From an uncultured Burkholderiales bacterium (GTDB lineage: Bacteria > Pseudomonadota > Gammaproteobacteria > Burkholderiales > Burkholderiaceae_C), in assembly GCA_903870145.1 (NCBI GenBank), contig CAIQBO010000036.1:62001-126000 (forward strand): a stretch of 64,000 nucleotides of DNA. Reading direction: 5' to 3'. The notes under the pieces were generated by a model, which made no database searches, was not told the origin of the DNA, and saw only the letters and a list, made by a program, of their open reading frames with translations. A program made the position numbers and the translations under genes. Below are positions 17,734 to 26,219 of the stretch, in pieces (position 1 is the first letter of the stretch; every line of letters begins with the position of its first letter).

Positions 17734-18558
17734 TCAGGCACAGGCGGTGTGACTTGTCTGGGGTGAGGCCTCGGTTTCAATGCGGCTCAAGGCATCGGCC
17801 GCGCGTTGCAGTGGCGCCAGCAGCAGCATGGCTTTTTCAATTGTCAGTCGCATGATGGGGGCTTGAATGGCCACGCACAGGTTGGACCTTCCAAGGGTAT
17901 TTGGCACCAGCATGGCCACGCACAACAAGCCCGGCAGGAACTCTTCATTGTCCAGCGCAAAGCCCTGTCGCTTGATCTGGCGGATTTCTTTCTCGAGTGA
18001 ATCGAAGTGCGTCAGGGTCTTGGTTGTGTAGGCTTCCAAAGGTGCATGGGCCAGCAGGCGCTTGCGCTGAGAGGGGGACATTTCGGATAGAAAAATTTTG
18101 CCACTGGCAGAGCAGTGCACTGGCACCCGGGACCCGGGGTGAAGGTAAAAACGCAGCGGCGCTGCGGTTTCAACGCGGTCCAGGTAAACCACCTCGCTGC
18201 CGCTCAAAGCAGTCAGGTTGCAACTCTCCCCAACTTCAGCCACCAAATGGCGCAGCACAGCATGCCGGGCACCGTGGGAAATGTCGTGCAATAGAAGATT
18301 TTCCGCCAATCGCCGAAGCCTGACCCCGGTGCCGTAATGACGCCCATCCAAGCTGCGCTGCAACAGGCCGGTGCTCTCAAGTTGCTGCAGCATGCGATGT
18401 AAAGTGGGTTTGGGCACGTCCGTTTCTTCTGCCAACTCCTGCAAAGAAAAAAACTTGTCCTTCGATGCAATGACCTCTAGCAAGGAGAACAGCCGCATGG
18501 TGGGTGTGTCACCATTTATTTCAGTCAAAGCCGGTTTGAGAGGGTGCACTTTGTCCAT
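17734..18558 (-). CDS. IclR-family transcriptional regulator (SauR-like position)
   Basis: A 274-residue regulator. The N-terminal winged helix-turn-helix (FSLQELAEETDVPKPTLHRM, residues about 38-57) is followed by the IclR effector domain with the landmarks CNLTALSGSEVVYLDRVE, HCSASGKIFLSEM and FALDNEEFLPGLLCVAM. It is the first gene of the leftward sau operon and is divergent from xsc with 166 bases between them, so it probably controls both operons. The sulfoacetate operon of Cupriavidus is controlled by an IclR protein, SauR, and this could be its counterpart. The sequence does not show the ligand. Confidence 0.88.
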   Translation of the reverse strand: MDKVHPLKPALTEINGDTPTMRLFSLLEVIASKDKFFSLQELAEETDVPKPTLHRMLQQLESTGLLQRSLDGRHYGTGVRLRRLAENLLLHDISHGARHAVLRHLVAEVGESCNLTALSGSEVVYLDRVETAAPLRFYLHPGSRVPVHCSASGKIFLSEMSPSQRKRLLAHAPLEAYTTKTLTHFDSLEKEIRQIKRQGFALDNEEFLPGLLCVAMLVPNTLGRSNLCVAIQAPIMRLTIEKAMLLLAPLQRAADALSRIETEASPQTSHTACA

Positions 18559-18618
18559 GAGTCAATGATAGTCTAATTTCACTTATTGGAACAAGTTATT
18601 CTAAATATTCAAATTAGT

Positions 18619-18647
18619 TTGACTATTTTCTCAGTGAAGGCTATAGT
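18619..18647 (+). promoter_or_regulatory. Predicted sigma-70 promoter of xsc
   Basis: A -35 box TTGACT (18619-18624) and a -10 box TATAGT (18642-18647) are separated by exactly 17 bases in the AT-rich gap before xsc. Transcription would begin near 18654, giving a leader of about 70 bases that ends in a clear AGGAGA ribosome binding site before the ATG. Confidence 0.65.
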
Positions 18648-18655
18648 TTTGTCAA

Positions 18656-18669
18656 TTCCAAAGTTGGAA
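18656..18669. promoter_or_regulatory. Candidate operator overlapping the xsc start site (IclR target)
   Basis: A perfect inverted repeat, TTCCAA-AG-TTGGAA, sits just after the predicted -10 box, where a bound repressor would block initiation. A second repeat, TTAGA-TT-TCTAA, follows at 18672-18683, and a looser TTGGAA/TTCTAA pair lies nearer the IclR gene around 18586-18604. IclR proteins bind short palindromes of this kind; the assignment to the neighbouring regulator is inference. Confidence 0.45.
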
Positions 18670-18724
18670 AATTAGATTTCTAAATTTCAATTCCCCCCGC
18701 AGACAAGTTCACAGGAGAGCTCCA

Positions 18725-20542
18725 ATGAGTCAAAAGAAGTCCGATAACCGCACCGTGGTCAGTGGTGTTCAGAAGATGACCCCTTCAGAGGCCTTTGTAG
18801 AGACGATGGTAGCCAATGGCGTGACTGACATCTTTGGCATCATGGGCTCGGCCTTCATGGATGCGATGGACATTTTTGCCCCGGCCGGCATACGCTTGGT
18901 TCCCGTGGTTCACGAGCAGGGGGCGGCGCACATGGCCGACGGGTATGCCCGTGTTTCGGGTCGCCATGGCGTTGTGATTGGTCAGAATGGACCGGGCATC
19001 AGCAATTGCGTCACGGCCATCGCCGCCGCCTATTGGGCGCACAGCCCAGTGGTCATGATCACCCCTGAAACCGGCACCATGGGCATGGGTCTGGGCGGCT
19101 TTCAAGAAGCCAACCAGCTTCCGATGTTCAAGGAGTTCACAAAATACCAAGGGCACGTCAACAACCCTAAACGTATGGCTGAGTACACTGCGCGCTGCTT
19201 TGACCGCGCCATCTCGGAGATGGGCCCGACCCAGTTGAACATACCGCGTGATTATTTCTACGGCGAAATCACCACCGAGATACCGCAACCCATGCGGGTT
19301 GACCGTGGCGCTGGTGGCGAGAAAAGTTTGAACCAAGCTGTTGAGTTGCTGTCCACTGCCAAGTTCCCAGTCATTTTGGCGGGCGGTGGTGTTGTGATGG
19401 GTGATGCGGTCCAGGAGTGCAAGGCGCTGGCAGAGCGTCTGGGCGCTCCGGTGGTCAATGGTTACCTGCGCAATGACTCGTTCCCAGCAAGCCACCCTTT
19501 GTGGGCCGGCCCATTGGGCTACCAAGGCTCTAAAGCCGCCATGAAGTTGGTCGCTCAAGCCGATGTCGTGATTGCGCTGGGCTCGCGCATGGGGCCCTTT
19601 GGCACGCTGCCGCAGCACGGCCTGGACTACTGGCCCAAGAACGCGAAAATCATTCAGGTCGAAGCCGATCACACCAATCTGGGCTTGGTGAAAAAAATCA
19701 CCGTGGGCATTGCCGGCGACGCCAAAGCTGCGGCCAAGGCGATCACTGAGCGCCTGGCGGGCAAAACCTTGGCTTGTGATGCCAGCAAGTCTGAGCGAGC
19801 GGCCATCATCAGGGCTGAAAAAGATGCGTGGGAGAAAGAACTCAACGAATGGACCCATGAGCGTGACGCTTACAGCTTGGACATGATCGAGGAAAACGCC
19901 AAAGAAAAACCTTTCAGTGGTGGCCAGTACCTGCATCCACGTCAGGTGCTGCGCGAGCTCGAAAAAGCCATGCCTGCCCATGTGATGGTGTCTACCGACA
20001 TTGGCAATATCAATTCGGTGGCCAACAGCTACCTGCGTTTTGAAGAGCCCCGCAGTTTCTTTGCGCCCATGAGTTTTGGCAATTGCGGCTACGCATTGCC
20101 CACCATCATGGGTGCCAAAGCTGCAGCCATGGACCGACCCGCCATTGCCTATGCTGGTGATGGCGCATGGGGCATGAGCATGTCCGAGATCATGACTGCC
20201 GTGCGCCACGACATTCCGGTCACAGCCGTGGTTTTTCATAACCGCCAATGGGGCGCAGAAAAGAAGAACCAGGTGGACTTCTACAACCGCCGCTTTGTTG
20301 CCGGTGAGCTCGAAAGCGAAAGCTTCTGCGAAATTGCCAAAGCCATGGGCGCCCAAGGCATGGTGGTGGACAAGCTTGAAGACGTGGGCCCGGCCTTGAA
20401 GAAGGCCATCGCCATGCAGATGAACGAAGGCAAAACTTGCGTCATCGAAATCATGTGCACACGCGAGTTGGGCGACCCTTTCCGACGTGATGCGCTGTCC
20501 AAGCCGGTTCGCTTTTTGGACAAGTACAAGGACTACGTTTAA
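18725..20542 (+). CDS. xsc: Sulfoacetaldehyde acetyltransferase
   Basis: A 605-residue thiamine-diphosphate enzyme that converts sulfoacetaldehyde + phosphate to acetyl phosphate + sulfite, the C-S bond-breaking step shared by taurine and sulfoacetate degradation. Seen: the ThDP-activating glutamate in VPVVHEQGAAHMADGYARVS near residue 61, the Xsc-like segment MGMGLGGFQEANQLPMFKEF, and the Mg/ThDP motif from GDGAWGMSMSEIMTAV (about residue 478) to the downstream Asn in FHNRQWG. Length and the 'NRQWGAEKKNQVDFYNRRF' segment are typical of Xsc rather than acetolactate synthase. It is the first gene of xsc-pta-soeABC, behind a good promoter and an AGGAGA ribosome binding site. Confidence 0.95.
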   Translation: MSQKKSDNRTVVSGVQKMTPSEAFVETMVANGVTDIFGIMGSAFMDAMDIFAPAGIRLVPVVHEQGAAHMADGYARVSGRHGVVIGQNGPGISNCVTAIAAAYWAHSPVVMITPETGTMGMGLGGFQEANQLPMFKEFTKYQGHVNNPKRMAEYTARCFDRAISEMGPTQLNIPRDYFYGEITTEIPQPMRVDRGAGGEKSLNQAVELLSTAKFPVILAGGGVVMGDAVQECKALAERLGAPVVNGYLRNDSFPASHPLWAGPLGYQGSKAAMKLVAQADVVIALGSRMGPFGTLPQHGLDYWPKNAKIIQVEADHTNLGLVKKITVGIAGDAKAAAKAITERLAGKTLACDASKSERAAIIRAEKDAWEKELNEWTHERDAYSLDMIEENAKEKPFSGGQYLHPRQVLRELEKAMPAHVMVSTDIGNINSVANSYLRFEEPRSFFAPMSFGNCGYALPTIMGAKAAAMDRPAIAYAGDGAWGMSMSEIMTAVRHDIPVTAVVFHNRQWGAEKKNQVDFYNRRFVAGELESESFCEIAKAMGAQGMVVDKLEDVGPALKKAIAMQMNEGKTCVIEIMCTRELGDPFRRDALSKPVRFLDKYKDYV

Positions 20543-20565
20543 GCACCCCCTGGCTTGCCCACCCC

Positions 20566-21513
20566 ATGAGCAGTGAACTCATTGGCATGCAGAACAGCCA
20601 TCCTCGGCTGACTCAACTGGTGGTGCAGGCGCGCGAGCGTGCAGGGTCAAATCCTCTGGCCATTGCGCTGGCCTATCCGTGTGATGCGCTGGCGCTGCAT
20701 GCTGCACAGCGCATCTTGCGAAGCGGCATTGCCAGGCCATTGCTGGTGGGCCCGCCTGACTTGATCCAACGCGCTGGTGATGAGGCCGAGGTAGACGTCC
20801 GTGATTTCGAGATTGTGGCCAGTCAGCGCATACCTTCGGATGCCGCTTTGAGCGCTGTGAAGTTGGCTCGACAAGGTGCGGTAAGTGCTTTGATGAAGGG
20901 TTCGCTTCACACCGATGAGTTGATGGCTGCGGTGGTCAACAAAGATGCTGGCCTGCGAGGTGAGACGCGCATCAGCCACGTTTTCATGTTCGATCTTCCG
21001 CGCTACCCCAAGCTGCTTGCGTTGGCCGATTGTGTGGTCAATATTGCCCCCGACCTGATGACCAAGCGCCAGATCTTAGACAATGCCATTGCACTGCTTC
21101 AAAAGCTGGGCATCAGCGCGCCCAAAGTGGCCATCGTTGCGGCGCTGGAGACCGTCAATGCAGCTATTCCTGCCACGCTGGACGCACAGGCCTTGGTCAA
21201 CATGGCGCGTGAGGGCGCGTGGCCTGGCGCCATTGTGGAAGGGCCTTGCGGGTTTGACAATGCCATTTCAATTCAAGCTGCGCGCATCAAGAAAATCGAC
21301 AGCCAAGTGGCAGGTGATGTCGACCTGATGCTCATGCCCGATCTCAATGCAGGCAACATGCTCTACAAATCTTTCAACTATGTCGGCGGCGGTGATAGCG
21401 CGGGCTTGGTGCTGGGCGCCACAGTGCCCATCGTGTTGACCTCTCGGTCCGACTCCCTGCAGTCGCGCGTCGCTTCGGTGGCGATGGCGGTGCTGGCTTC
21501 GCCCAGATTCTGA
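20566..21513 (+). CDS. pta: Phosphate acetyltransferase
   Basis: A 315-residue short-form phosphotransacetylase that converts acetyl phosphate + CoA to acetyl-CoA + phosphate, feeding the two-carbon product of Xsc into central metabolism. The PTA/PTB-fold landmarks are ALMKGSLHTDELMAAVV, DCVVNIAPDLMTKRQILDNA, EGPCGFDNAISIQAA and the C-terminal YVGGGDSAGLVLGATVPIVL. It begins 23 bases after xsc and ends 17 bases before soeA. A pta directly behind xsc is the usual arrangement in sulfonate degraders. The long regulatory N-terminus of enterobacterial Pta is absent. Confidence 0.92.
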   Translation: MSSELIGMQNSHPRLTQLVVQARERAGSNPLAIALAYPCDALALHAAQRILRSGIARPLLVGPPDLIQRAGDEAEVDVRDFEIVASQRIPSDAALSAVKLARQGAVSALMKGSLHTDELMAAVVNKDAGLRGETRISHVFMFDLPRYPKLLALADCVVNIAPDLMTKRQILDNAIALLQKLGISAPKVAIVAALETVNAAIPATLDAQALVNMAREGAWPGAIVEGPCGFDNAISIQAARIKKIDSQVAGDVDLMLMPDLNAGNMLYKSFNYVGGGDSAGLVLGATVPIVLTSRSDSLQSRVASVAMAVLASPRF

Positions 21514-21530
21514 AAAAGAAAAGGATTCAA

Positions 21531-24479
21531 GTGCTCAAGTTCCTCTCCAGTGAGCCATTACATGACCCTCAGGCTGCGCCCACACCTGCTGCAGACACCG
21601 AAGTCAAATGCACCACCTGCTACATGTGCGCTTGTCGCTGCGGGATACGCGTACATCTGCGCGATGGCGAGGTGCGCTACATCGATGGCAACCCGAACCA
21701 CCCGTTGAACAAGGGTGTCATTTGTGCCAAGGGTGCCTCTGGCATCATGAAACAAATTTCACCAGCGCGTTTGACGCAGCCCCTTTTGCGCAAGCCTGGC
21801 AGTGAGCGCGGCGCGGGTGAGTTTGATGTCATTTCGTGGGACCATGCTTACGAACTGCTGGTCGATCGGTTGGCCAAAATTCGCGCTACCGACCCCAAAA
21901 AGTTTGCTTTGTTCACAGGGCGTGACCAGATGCAGGCCCTGACCGGCTTGTTTGCGCGCCAGTTTGGCACGCCCAATTACGCCGCGCATGGTGGGTTTTG
22001 TTCGGTCAATATGGCCGCCGGCATGATCTACTCCGTGGGCGGCAGCTTCTGGGAGTTTGGAGGCCCTGATCTGGATCGCGCCAAACTCTTTGTCATGATG
22101 GGTACGGCCGAGGACCACCACAGCAATCCGATGAAAATTGCGCTGTCCAAATTCAAGCGTGAGGGCGGCCGCTTCATCTCCATCAACCCTGTGCGCACAG
22201 GCTACTCGGCCATTGCCGATGAGTGGATACCCATCAAACCCGGCACCGACGGCGCATTGCTGATGGCGCTGCTGCACGAGTTGATTGCACAGGACTTGAT
22301 CGACCACGCTTTCATCCAACGCTTTACCAATGGACCGCAGTTGGTGGTCCTGGATGAAGGCCCGCGCGAAGGGTTGTTCGCTTTTGACCCCAACCCCGAA
22401 AAAGGCCCACCCGGTGACGGCCGCAATCCGCATAACAAGTTGGTGTGGGACAAAGCCAGCGCCAGCGTCATGAATGCTTACCCTGAAGGTATTGCAGACG
22501 GATGCGATCCAGCTTTGGAAGGCCAATACACACTGGCAGACGGCACGCGCGTGACGCCTGCGTTCCAATTGCTGCGCGATCGAGTGGCCAGTTGCACGCC
22601 TGAATGGGCCGCTGCCATCACCGGCATCGATGCCGATCGGATTCGCAAACTCGCGCTCGAGATGGGTGACGCTGCGTTCAAACAAGCTTTTGAGTTGCCG
22701 ATTGCCTGGACCGATGCTTGGGGCAAGGTGCACCCCACCACACAGGCGCGCCCGGTGGCTTTTCACGCCATGCGCGGGTTGGCGGCGCACTCCAATGGTT
22801 TTCAAACCGTGCGCGCGTTGGCTGTGCTCATGAGTGTGCTGGGCACGATTGATGCACCCGGCGGCTTTCGGCATAAGGCGCCGTATCCGCGACACATCGT
22901 GCCCAATTACCGTGCCTTCAACGACCCTGGCTTGATCAAACCCAATACGCCGCTCAATGCTGCGCCGCTTGGCTTTCCAGCCCATCCAGATGAGTTGGCG
23001 ATCAACCCCGATGGCTCACCGATTCGCATTGACCATGCGTTTTCCTGGGAGCATCCGTTGTCTGCGCACGGCTTGATGCACAACGTCATCACCAATGCCG
23101 TCAAGGGCGATCCTTACCGCATTGACACCTTGATGATTTTCATGGCCAACATGGCCTGGAACAGCTCCATGAACACCATGGCTGTGCGTGAAATGCTCAA
23201 CCGCAAGGACGACAAGGGCGAGCACATGATTCCATTTTTGGTGGTGTGCGATGCGTTTCAAAGTGAAACTGTGGCGTTTGCCGATCTGGTGCTGCCCGAC
23301 ACCACCTACCTTGAGCGCCATGATGTCATGGGCATGCTGGACCGACCCATTTCTGAATTTGAAGGCCCAGTAGATTCGGTGCGAATTCCTGTGGTCAAGC
23401 CCTTGGGTGAATGTCGCCCTTTTCAAGAGGTCTTGATCGAGCTGGCCGGACGCCTGAAGTTTCCTGCCTTCACCACCCCCGAGGGGGGCCGCAAGTTCAC
23501 CGGCTACCCGGACTTTGTGGTGAACTTTCAGCCGCAGCCTGGCATTGGATTTTTGATGGGCTGGCGCGGCAAAAATGGCGATGAGCACTTGCGCGGCGAG
23601 CCCAACCCCAAGCAGTGGGAAGCCTACGAGAAAAACAATTGCGTATTTCAGTATCACTTGCCTCAGACCATGCACTACATGCGCAACTGGAACCGAGAGT
23701 ACTTGGATTTTGCCAAAGACAAGGGCTGGCGCCAAAAAAATGACCCGGTGCAAATTGCGCTGTACTCTGACACCTTGCAAAGCTTTCGCCTGGCTGCACA
23801 GGGCAAGGCCGAAGGGCGCAGGCCCCCCGAGCATTTGCGCGAGCGCATCGACACCTATTTTGACCCGCTGCCCTTTTGGTATGCGCCGCTTGAAGAAGAA
23901 GTCACTGACCTAGCTGCCTACCCGCTCAACGCCATTACCCAGCGGCCCATGGCGATGTACCACTCATGGGATTCGCAAAACGCCTGGCTGCGCCAGATTC
24001 ACAGTCACAACTACTTGCACGTGAACCCAGTGACCGCGCAAGCCGCAGGCATCGCCGACGGTGCTTGGGCCTGGGTTGAGAGCCAGTGGGGCCAAGTTCG
24101 CTGCATGCTGCGCTACAGCCAAGCCGTCGAGCCTGGCACGGTCTGGACTTGGAACGCCATTGGCAAGGCCGATGGTGCATGGCAACTGGCCCCTGGAGCT
24201 GACGAAGCGCGCAAAGGCTTTTTGCTGAACCACTTGATTTCGGAGGAACTTGCCTTTCCGCTGGTCAAGGGTGGCGCACGAGGGGGCAAGACCATCAGCA
24301 ACTCTGACCCCATCACTGGCCAAGCAGGTTGGTACGACGTTCGCGTGCGCATTCGCCCAGCGCAGCCCCAAGAGCCAGAGACCAGCTTTCCGCAAGTCAA
24401 CAGCATGCCCGCTGTGCCGGGTGTGCTGGGCAAGGCCGTGTCAGTCTTGTCCTATTTTGCAGGACGTAAAAAATCATGA
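21531..24479 (+). CDS. soeA: Membrane-bound sulfite dehydrogenase, molybdopterin catalytic subunit
   Basis: A 982-residue Mo-bis-PGD oxidoreductase of the DMSO-reductase superfamily. The N-terminal [4Fe-4S] ligands are Cys30, Cys33, Cys37 and Cys65. Molybdopterin domains follow (GRDQMQALTGLFARQFGT; SMNTMAVREMLNRKDDKGEH), then a C-terminal dinucleotide-binding region. There is no twin-arginine signal, so the enzyme faces the cytoplasm as known for SoeABC. It oxidises sulfite to sulfate and passes electrons to SoeB and the quinone pool, disposing of the sulfite made by Xsc. The start is a GTG with AAGGA upstream. It overlaps soeB by four bases. Without the context it could be a thiosulfate or polysulfide reductase type enzyme. 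Confidence 0.87.
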   Translation: MLKFLSSEPLHDPQAAPTPAADTEVKCTTCYMCACRCGIRVHLRDGEVRYIDGNPNHPLNKGVICAKGASGIMKQISPARLTQPLLRKPGSERGAGEFDVISWDHAYELLVDRLAKIRATDPKKFALFTGRDQMQALTGLFARQFGTPNYAAHGGFCSVNMAAGMIYSVGGSFWEFGGPDLDRAKLFVMMGTAEDHHSNPMKIALSKFKREGGRFISINPVRTGYSAIADEWIPIKPGTDGALLMALLHELIAQDLIDHAFIQRFTNGPQLVVLDEGPREGLFAFDPNPEKGPPGDGRNPHNKLVWDKASASVMNAYPEGIADGCDPALEGQYTLADGTRVTPAFQLLRDRVASCTPEWAAAITGIDADRIRKLALEMGDAAFKQAFELPIAWTDAWGKVHPTTQARPVAFHAMRGLAAHSNGFQTVRALAVLMSVLGTIDAPGGFRHKAPYPRHIVPNYRAFNDPGLIKPNTPLNAAPLGFPAHPDELAINPDGSPIRIDHAFSWEHPLSAHGLMHNVITNAVKGDPYRIDTLMIFMANMAWNSSMNTMAVREMLNRKDDKGEHMIPFLVVCDAFQSETVAFADLVLPDTTYLERHDVMGMLDRPISEFEGPVDSVRIPVVKPLGECRPFQEVLIELAGRLKFPAFTTPEGGRKFTGYPDFVVNFQPQPGIGFLMGWRGKNGDEHLRGEPNPKQWEAYEKNNCVFQYHLPQTMHYMRNWNREYLDFAKDKGWRQKNDPVQIALYSDTLQSFRLAAQGKAEGRRPPEHLRERIDTYFDPLPFWYAPLEEEVTDLAAYPLNAITQRPMAMYHSWDSQNAWLRQIHSHNYLHVNPVTAQAAGIADGAWAWVESQWGQVRCMLRYSQAVEPGTVWTWNAIGKADGAWQLAPGADEARKGFLLNHLISEELAFPLVKGGARGGKTISNSDPITGQAGWYDVRVRIRPAQPQEPETSFPQVNSMPAVPGVLGKAVSVLSYFAGRKKS

Positions 24480-25228
24480 TTCAATGGCTCAAAGACATTT
24501 TGCAACCTCAGCCGCAGGCGCACAGTCAGCCCGGGCCCTTGCCTTCTCCTGCAAGGGCGCCTGACAGCGTGCGCGCGTTGCCAGGTGAAACGCTGGCCAA
24601 GCAACTTGCACTGGTCATTGACCTGAACGTGTGTGTGGGTTGCCACGCCTGCGTGACCTCTTGCAAGCAATGGAACACGTCGGGCAGTGCAGGGCCGCTG
24701 GCCGATGCCATGCCCTATGGTGCCAACCCCACAGGCACTTTTTTCAATCGGGTTCAGACCTACGAGGCCGGAAAATTTCCGGCCACCGAGACCATTCATT
24801 TCCCCAAGAGTTGCCTGCACTGTGAAGACCCGCCTTGTGTGCCAGTGTGTCCGACAGGTGCGAGCTACAAGCGCAAGGAAGACGGTATTGTGCTGGTCGA
24901 TTACGACAAATGCATTGGTTGTAAATACTGTGCGTGGGCCTGCCCTTATGGGGCACGCGAGCTGGATGAAGAGCGCCAGGTCATGACCAAATGCACCCTT
25001 TGCGTGGACCGCATTTATGACGAGCAACTCGCACCCCAAGATCGAAAACCGGCATGCGTCAATGCTTGCCCCACCGGTGCCCGCCTGTTTGGAGACGTCA
25101 AAGATCCTGAGTCGCAAGTCTCCAAAGCGATCCGCGAACGTGGTGGATATGCATTGATGCCCGAGTGGGAAACTCAGCCTGCCAATCAGTACCTGCCCCG
25201 GCGCATCACCCCTTCCAGCGTGAGTTAA
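24476..25228 (+). CDS. soeB: Sulfite dehydrogenase iron-sulfur subunit
   Basis: A 250-residue ferredoxin-like electron-transfer subunit (DmsB/NrfC family) with four four-cysteine groups: Cys53/56/59/63 (CVGCHACVTSC), CLHCEDPPCVPVC, CIGCKYCAWAC and CTLC, the last completed by CVNACPTGA. These would ligate four [4Fe-4S] clusters carrying electrons from the molybdenum site of SoeA to the membrane subunit. It starts inside the end of soeA (ATGA) and is followed six bases later by soeC. There is no signal peptide, in keeping with a cytoplasmic enzyme. Confidence 0.9.
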   Translation: MIQWLKDILQPQPQAHSQPGPLPSPARAPDSVRALPGETLAKQLALVIDLNVCVGCHACVTSCKQWNTSGSAGPLADAMPYGANPTGTFFNRVQTYEAGKFPATETIHFPKSCLHCEDPPCVPVCPTGASYKRKEDGIVLVDYDKCIGCKYCAWACPYGARELDEERQVMTKCTLCVDRIYDEQLAPQDRKPACVNACPTGARLFGDVKDPESQVSKAIRERGGYALMPEWETQPANQYLPRRITPSSVS

Positions 25229-25234
25229 ATCAAT

Positions 25235-26167
25235 ATGAATCCTGCCTTTTCGATTCTGTGTTTCACCACATTGTCAGGTGCCGCGCAAGGCTTGGTGGTG
25301 TTGATCGCCCTGGCAACTTTGTCGGGCGTGGAGCTGCATGCCGAGTTTGTTTTGCAGGTGCTGGGCTTGACTGTTGCCATGCTGTTGGCTGGCTTGGCAT
25401 CTTCATTTTTGCATTTGGGCCACAAAATCCGCGCCTGGCGTGCGGTGCTGATGTGGCGCACTTCGTGGATGTCACGTGAAGTCATTGTGCTGCCGGCTTT
25501 CATTGTTCTGGTGGCTGTATGGTGGGGGGGTATTTTTCTGGGCTTGACGGGTTTTTGGCTCAAGGCGCTGCCAGTGCTCGTGATCCTTGGGGCGATCGTG
25601 CTGTGGGTGTGCACCGCCATGATTTACGCCTGCCTGCGCTTCATTCAAGAGTGGGCTCACCCTTTGACGGTCATTAACTTCACCTTACTAGGCCTGGCTT
25701 TGGGCATGGTGCTGGCTTGCGCGCTTGCAGCCATCGCAGGAGAAGCAGCACTCCTTCGGTGGGGTGGACTTGCAAGCCTGGCCGTGACCTTGCTGGCCTG
25801 GGGAGCACGCCTGCTGAGTTTGCGGCGTAACGCCAGCTTGCAGCATGCATCCAATTTGCAAAGTGCTACGGGAATTAAGTCTGCTCATTTGGTGCAAAAG
25901 TCAATGGGCATGTCAGCGGGGTCATTCAACACACGTGAGTTTTTCCATGGCGCCAGTTTGCTTGCCATGAAGAATGTCAAAGTCGGCTTTCAATGCTTGG
26001 CCTTTGCCCTGCCTGCAGCCTGCATGGTGTGGGGCTTGCTCGGCTCGTCCGCACTGCCCTGGGTGCTGGCTTTGGTGGCGCAAGCCCCTGGCATGCTGGC
26101 CGAGCGCTGGTTCTTTTTTGCCCAGGCCAAGCACCCACAAAATTTGTACTACCAGACCGTGTCTTGA
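25235..26167 (+). CDS. soeC: Sulfite dehydrogenase membrane anchor subunit
   Basis: A 310-residue integral membrane protein of the DmsC family with about eight hydrophobic helices. The DmsC-type segment ASSFLHLGHKIRAWRAVLMW lies in the first loops, and MLAERWFFFAQAKHPQNLYY closes the protein. It anchors SoeAB and passes electrons to quinone. It is the last gene of the xsc operon and ends 52 bases from the convergent guaC. A long-loop repeat, AAAGGG/CCCTTT with five Ts, lies in that gap but is too weak to call a terminator. Confidence 0.88.
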   Translation: MNPAFSILCFTTLSGAAQGLVVLIALATLSGVELHAEFVLQVLGLTVAMLLAGLASSFLHLGHKIRAWRAVLMWRTSWMSREVIVLPAFIVLVAVWWGGIFLGLTGFWLKALPVLVILGAIVLWVCTAMIYACLRFIQEWAHPLTVINFTLLGLALGMVLACALAAIAGEAALLRWGGLASLAVTLLAWGARLLSLRRNASLQHASNLQSATGIKSAHLVQKSMGMSAGSFNTREFFHGASLLAMKNVKVGFQCLAFALPAACMVWGLLGSSALPWVLALVAQAPGMLAERWFFFAQAKHPQNLYYQTVS

Positions 26168-26219
26168 AAGGGCATGGCTTGTCTGCTTTGCAAACCCTTT
26201 TTGTGAAGGCCCAAGAGCC

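Noticed and set aside
18785..20356. A long open frame (523 codons) on the minus strand inside xsc
   Set aside because: It lies wholly antisense to xsc, whose protein carries all family motifs. The antisense product is His/Arg-rich without any recognisable domain, a usual shadow of GC-rich coding DNA.
21759..22985. A 408-codon minus-strand open frame inside soeA
   Set aside because: It is antisense to the molybdopterin domain of soeA and has no recognisable features.
26167..26202. A possible terminator between soeC and guaC (AAAGGG/CCCTTT with five Ts)
   Set aside because: The stem is six base pairs with a 22-base loop, too weak to call.
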